From: Ruminococcus sp. AF46-10NS
GTDB lineage: Bacteria > Bacillota > Clostridia > Lachnospirales > Lachnospiraceae
Direction of reading: 5' to 3'
NCBI RefSeq assembly: GCF_003474435.1
Contig: NZ_QRNF01000012.1
Coordinates: 24,397-88,396, forward strand
Length of the DNA: 64,000 nucleotides
The position numbers and the translations under genes were made by a program. The notes beneath the pieces were generated by a model. It was given only the letters and a program-made list of their open reading frames with translations. It was not told the DNA's origin and ran no database searches. Position 1 is the first letter of the stretch; the number at the start of each line of letters is the position of its first letter. Of the stretch, positions 61,126 to 64,000 are shown piece by piece.

Positions 61126-62190
61126 TTATTCTGTGATATCCTCCACGCTGTAGATATCCTGAAGAAGGCTGAATCGCTCCTTCATTCCATCGGTGAGGTA
61201 CACATGATGGTCTTCATCCACAAAAAGTCCGTCTGCGCTGTACTTTTTCAACAATTCGGAGCCTTTTTCCACACCTAATACAAAGCATGCTGTGGAAAGT
61301 GCATCTGCTTCCAGTCCTGTGTCACATACAACGGTCACTCCGGTTACTCCGCTTTTTGCCGGATATCCGGTGGACGGATCCATAATGTGATGATATCTCA
61401 CACCATCTTCGATAAAATATTTCTCATAATCTCCTGATGTGGAAAGAAACTCTGTGCCGTTTAAGGCAACCACTCCAAGATACTCATCGTCATTTTCAGC
61501 CCGCGGATCTGTCACTGCCACATTCCAGGAAGAACCGTCCGGTTTGTTTCCGTAAGTCATGACGCTGCTTCCGCCAAGATTTATAAGTGCTGCTGTTACA
61601 TCCTTCTGAGTTTCCAGATATTCCAGAACAGCGTCACATCCGATACCTTTTCCGGCTGCACCAAGATCAAGGGAACATCCTTCATCCATACTGATGTTAT
61701 TTCCTGCCAGCGAAACTTTTTCGTAACCGGAATCCTTCAGAACATTCCTGATCTCATCCTCTCCCGGAATCCTCTGATCTTCCCCGCCAATATCCCACAG
61801 CCGGATCAGCTTCCCGATCGTCGGATCAAAAGCTCCGTCAGAGTCTCTGGCAATTTTGAGTATCCGCTCCAGATAACCGGAAAGTTCCCCGGAGATCTCC
61901 GTATCTTTTCCGTCAGATGCGTTCACCTTATAGATCTGTGAGTCCTTATTCGTCCAGGAAAGAAGGTTCGTTTCCACATCCGTCAGCACGGATGTCAGCT
62001 TGCTGTTTATATCGTCTCCTGTGGTATAAAGTGTTTCGGATACCACAGTATCCATAGCAAAATCTGTATCTGTATATGTCTGTATATCTTTATCTGATGC
62101 AGCCAGGCACATGGATGGAATCACCATTGTTGTTCCCGTAAATACTGCTGCTGCCAGAAAAGCTTTCTTTTTCAGAGCATGATATTTCAT
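61126..62190 (-). CDS. apbE: FAD:protein FMN transferase (ApbE)
   Basis: A 354-residue exported enzyme that moves FMN from FAD to the Thr of SGAT motifs. N-terminal signal peptide: KKKAFLAAAVFTGTTMVIPS followed by MCLA, a possible lipobox with Cys 28. Conserved parts: FAMDTVVSETLYTTG, FDPTIGKLIRLWDIGG, CSLDLGAAGKGIGCDAVLEY, LINLGGSSVMTYGNKPDG and HHIMDPSTGYPAKSGVTGVT. It follows the ferredoxin membrane protein gene by 3 bp and sits among four genes that encode or surround its targets. This is the maturase of the locus. Confidence 0.96.
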   Translation of the reverse strand: MKYHALKKKAFLAAAVFTGTTMVIPSMCLAASDKDIQTYTDTDFAMDTVVSETLYTTGDDINSKLTSVLTDVETNLLSWTNKDSQIYKVNASDGKDTEISGELSGYLERILKIARDSDGAFDPTIGKLIRLWDIGGEDQRIPGEDEIRNVLKDSGYEKVSLAGNNISMDEGCSLDLGAAGKGIGCDAVLEYLETQKDVTAALINLGGSSVMTYGNKPDGSSWNVAVTDPRAENDDEYLGVVALNGTEFLSTSGDYEKYFIEDGVRYHHIMDPSTGYPAKSGVTGVTVVCDTGLEADALSTACFVLGVEKGSELLKKYSADGLFVDEDHHVYLTDGMKERFSLLQDIYSVEDITE

Positions 62191-62193
62191 AGA

Positions 62194-62967
62194 TTATTTT
62201 TCCTCTGTTGTTCCTATGTGAATGTTTTTTCTGGGGCATGTTGCCGCACAGGCATGACAGCAAAGACATTCGCCGGACATTGCTGTGTCACCGTCAATGT
62301 CCAGATGCGCAGGGCATCTTTTTTTGCAAAGTCCGCATTTCGGAGGGCATTTCTCGCGATTTCTCTTAAAAAGTGCTCCGGGCAGGATCGGCATCAGTGC
62401 AAAAACCGCTCCCATCGGACAGAGAAACTGGCAGAAAAAACGCTCCTGTGTGCACATTCCCACCATGATCAGAAGCAAAAGGATGATTCCCACCAAATAT
62501 GTACTGTTTGGAAGCCTTCTGGCTGTGAGCATGGAAAAAACATCCCATGGGCTGGTTCCTGTAAGCTTTCCGTATACGCCTGTGAGGCAGGAAAGCAGGA
62601 TCAGGGTCAGTACGATATATTTCACTTTCTGAAGTCTGTGAACCATTTTTTCAGAAAGGGCTGGTTTCTTTTTTTTATGAAAACATTTCGTCCAGATCCA
62701 GGAAAAGCCTTCATACATGACATCGCCAAAAGATCCGAATGCACAGGCATATCCGCAGAAATGTCTTCCGAAAAAGCATGTAAAGATCAGAAGTGCTGCT
62801 GTTACGGTCAGAAAAGAATTCCACTCCACCGGCTGTCCGGCTGCAATGGCGAGAAAAATCGATTTGATTCCTGCAAAGGCTGTGGAAAACAGAGACGGGG
62901 CCACTATGAAAAACGCCAGCTGAATCCCTGCACGTATCAGCCTTACATCCCGCTGTCTTTTTTTCAT
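62194..62967 (-). CDS. NapH/NosR-like membrane ferredoxin
   Basis: A 257-residue membrane protein with about five segments (AGIQLAFFIVAPSLFSTAF, LTVTAALLIFTCFFG, KYIVLTLILLSCLTGVYG, LVGIILLLLIMVGM). Two CX3C(P) motifs follow helices (FCGYACAFGSFGD and FFCQFLCPMGAVFA), and the C-terminus carries two [4Fe-4S] sites (CPPKCGLCKKRCP and CLCCHACAATCP). Proteins of this type pass electrons from quinol or cytoplasmic donors across the membrane to extracellular flavin domains. It overlaps the FMN-binding gene by 4 bp (ATGA), so the two are translated together. Confidence 0.92.
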   Translation of the reverse strand: MKKRQRDVRLIRAGIQLAFFIVAPSLFSTAFAGIKSIFLAIAAGQPVEWNSFLTVTAALLIFTCFFGRHFCGYACAFGSFGDVMYEGFSWIWTKCFHKKKKPALSEKMVHRLQKVKYIVLTLILLSCLTGVYGKLTGTSPWDVFSMLTARRLPNSTYLVGIILLLLIMVGMCTQERFFCQFLCPMGAVFALMPILPGALFKRNREKCPPKCGLCKKRCPAHLDIDGDTAMSGECLCCHACAATCPRKNIHIGTTEEK

Positions 62968-63569
62968 TCGTTTTCCGCCTTTCCAAGTGCTTCATCAACA
63001 GCATTCAGGATTCCTGTTGAACTGAAGGTTGCTCCTGATACAGTGTCCACATCTGTGCTCTGTGCACTGATAACGGAATTTATCACGCTTTCTGCCTGTG
63101 AAAGATAAGCACTGTCCTCGCCGGGTGCGCTGACTACATTGATGGATGTGATCTCATCACCGGCCAGTGTCACCTCAACCTGGATCGTTCCGCCGTATCC
63201 CTCAGCTTCACCTGTGTAGGTACCATCTTTATATACGTAATCAGAATCTGTTGTTGTGTCGTCTGTGGTGTTGTTATCTGCTTCGCTGTTGTCTGCTGAT
63301 GCACTGTCTGTTGATACACTGTCTGTTGTATCGCTGCCTGCCGCAGTATCTGCTGCGGATGCTGTCTGATTCTGAACCCGGCTGGTGTAGATCGTCTCCA
63401 GTGCACTTAAAAGCTCACTCTGCTGATTCTGAAGAGTGTCCACTTTATCGGTCAGAGCTGTGATCTCTTTCTCATTCTCCTCAGCCTTCATACTGCTGTT
63501 GTAAAAAAGCACAGCCATGATCATCAGAAGAACGGAGATCACTCTCATGTAAAAATTCTGGTTTTTCAT
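62964..63569 (-). CDS. Membrane-anchored FMN-binding (flavinylated) protein
   Basis: A 201-residue protein, first gene of the flavin locus. An N-terminal membrane segment (VISVLLMIMAVLFYNSS) is followed by a coiled coil (EITALTDKVDTLQNQQSELL). A Ser/Thr/Asp-rich linker comes next, then one FMN-binding domain at residues about 115-198 with YKDGTYTGEAEGYGGTIQVE and the attachment motif DTVSGATFSS. It probably takes electrons from the ferredoxin protein encoded 4 bp overlapping, and hands them to the triple-domain protein. ApbE downstream would load the FMN. Confidence 0.93.
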   Translation of the reverse strand: MKNQNFYMRVISVLLMIMAVLFYNSSMKAEENEKEITALTDKVDTLQNQQSELLSALETIYTSRVQNQTASAADTAAGSDTTDSVSTDSASADNSEADNNTTDDTTTDSDYVYKDGTYTGEAEGYGGTIQVEVTLAGDEITSINVVSAPGEDSAYLSQAESVINSVISAQSTDVDTVSGATFSSTGILNAVDEALGKAENE

Positions 63570-63600
63570 CTCTTTTCTCCCTTGTTTTTATTTATAACGA

Positions 63601-63763
63601 GTAAAGCGGACATTCGCAATCCGCTTCGCTACTTGCTCATGAACGCAGTCGCTTCGCGATCTGTCAGTGGAAGCTTTCAACTCCCACTGACATAAGCATC
63701 CCCCTCACTCGCCGCTTAGTGCTCCGCGCACTTGAATCGGGGGAATGCTTATCTGCGTTCAAG
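63601..63763. repeat. Hairpin-rich 163-bp repeat, copy B
   Basis: A near-identical copy of 23242-23405, on the same strand and in the same orientation, 40 kb away. It has TCGGGGG where copy A has GCGGGGG, and one C fewer in the C run. All inverted repeats are kept. It lies 32 bp upstream of the first gene of the flavin locus and has no ORF. Confidence 0.85.
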
Positions 63764-64000
63764 TAAAATAATCCGTCAAGCAAATATCCTTTATTTCAAT
63801 CACATTATAAATGCCAGATATGGCACTCTCGGAAATGACTATAGATTCCTTAGTTTCGGGGGAGCCCGAAAAGTTATATATTACTTACATATTTAACTTA
63901 GTTCTATTTAATCTTACTTTATAAATTAGACGTTTCTAACTTATAGGTAGGTATTATAGCATCTATTTTTTTCCTTGTCCATACTTTTTGTTAGTTCGTT
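63764..64000. other. Right-hand intergenic region
   Basis: No gene is visible in these 237 AT-rich bases. A perfect hairpin TTTCGGG-GGAG-CCCGAAA lies at 63854-63871, without a T run on either strand. It could be part of a leader or terminator of a gene beyond the window. Confidence 0.4.

Noticed and set aside
1..64000. CRISPR arrays, tRNA and rRNA genes
   Set aside because: No regularly spaced short repeats and no tRNA- or rRNA-like sequence were seen; the hairpin repeats are too long and too few.

Overview
The window looks like the chromosome of an anaerobic gut Firmicute of the Lachnospiraceae type (Blautia/Ruminococcus-like). Evidence: moderate GC, strong AGGAGG ribosome binding sites, T-box, FMN and TPP riboswitches, paired YesM/YesN regulators, CstA, a short ThiC, and a decayed clostridial mobilizable element. 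Genus is inference. No rRNA, tRNA or CRISPR array was seen. Nearly all genes are on the minus strand.

Layout. 1-5.8 kb: a partial sugar-binding protein, a GNAT acetyltransferase, small regulators, a MATE exporter, and a membrane-anchored sugar-binding protein beside a beheaded AraC-type regulator. 5.8-15.5 kb: a foreign, plasmid-like element with a DNA methyltransferase fused to a specificity domain, a truncated second methyltransferase, a MOBP relaxase with a membrane coiled-coil gene nested inside it, MobC, a hairpin-rich candidate oriT, XRE regulators with palindromic operators, ParM/ParR, a D5-type primase-helicase and TnpV. No integrase was found. 15.5-24.7 kb: subtilisin-like protease, AraC regulator, CstA under a T-box, nitroreductase, zinc alcohol dehydrogenase, ROK repressor. 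24.7-35.9 kb: a GGDEF/hybrid histidine kinase, a PucR-type regulator divergent from two UroD-family genes, Nudix hydrolase, MATE exporter, and RibU under an FMN riboswitch. 36-45.9 kb: a carbohydrate island (binding protein, two permeases, YesM/YesN, large glycoside hydrolase). 46-53 kb: thiC under a TPP riboswitch, AraC regulator, and panD-panC-panS behind a structured leader. 52-56.5 kb: mscS, tex, ldh. 56.8-63.6 kb: an apparent extracellular flavin electron-transfer locus (FMN-binding protein, NapH-like ferredoxin membrane protein, ApbE, a Tp47-like/BIG2 surface protein, and a triple FMN-binding protein).

Two cross-cutting observations stand out. First, seven genes (mobC, parM, a small orphan gene, the ROK repressor, panS, tex, ldh) are each broken by what looks like one missing base, mostly in a short homopolymer. 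Adding one base restores a full-length protein in every case. Because tex and ldh are conserved housekeeping genes, sequencing or assembly error is the simplest explanation. Second, a 164-bp hairpin-rich repeat occurs twice about 40 kb apart, with partial relatives after other operons.

The strongest candidates for new biology are the flavin locus with its Tp47-like protein, the ColE1-like nested mobilization gene, and the leader in front of panD.
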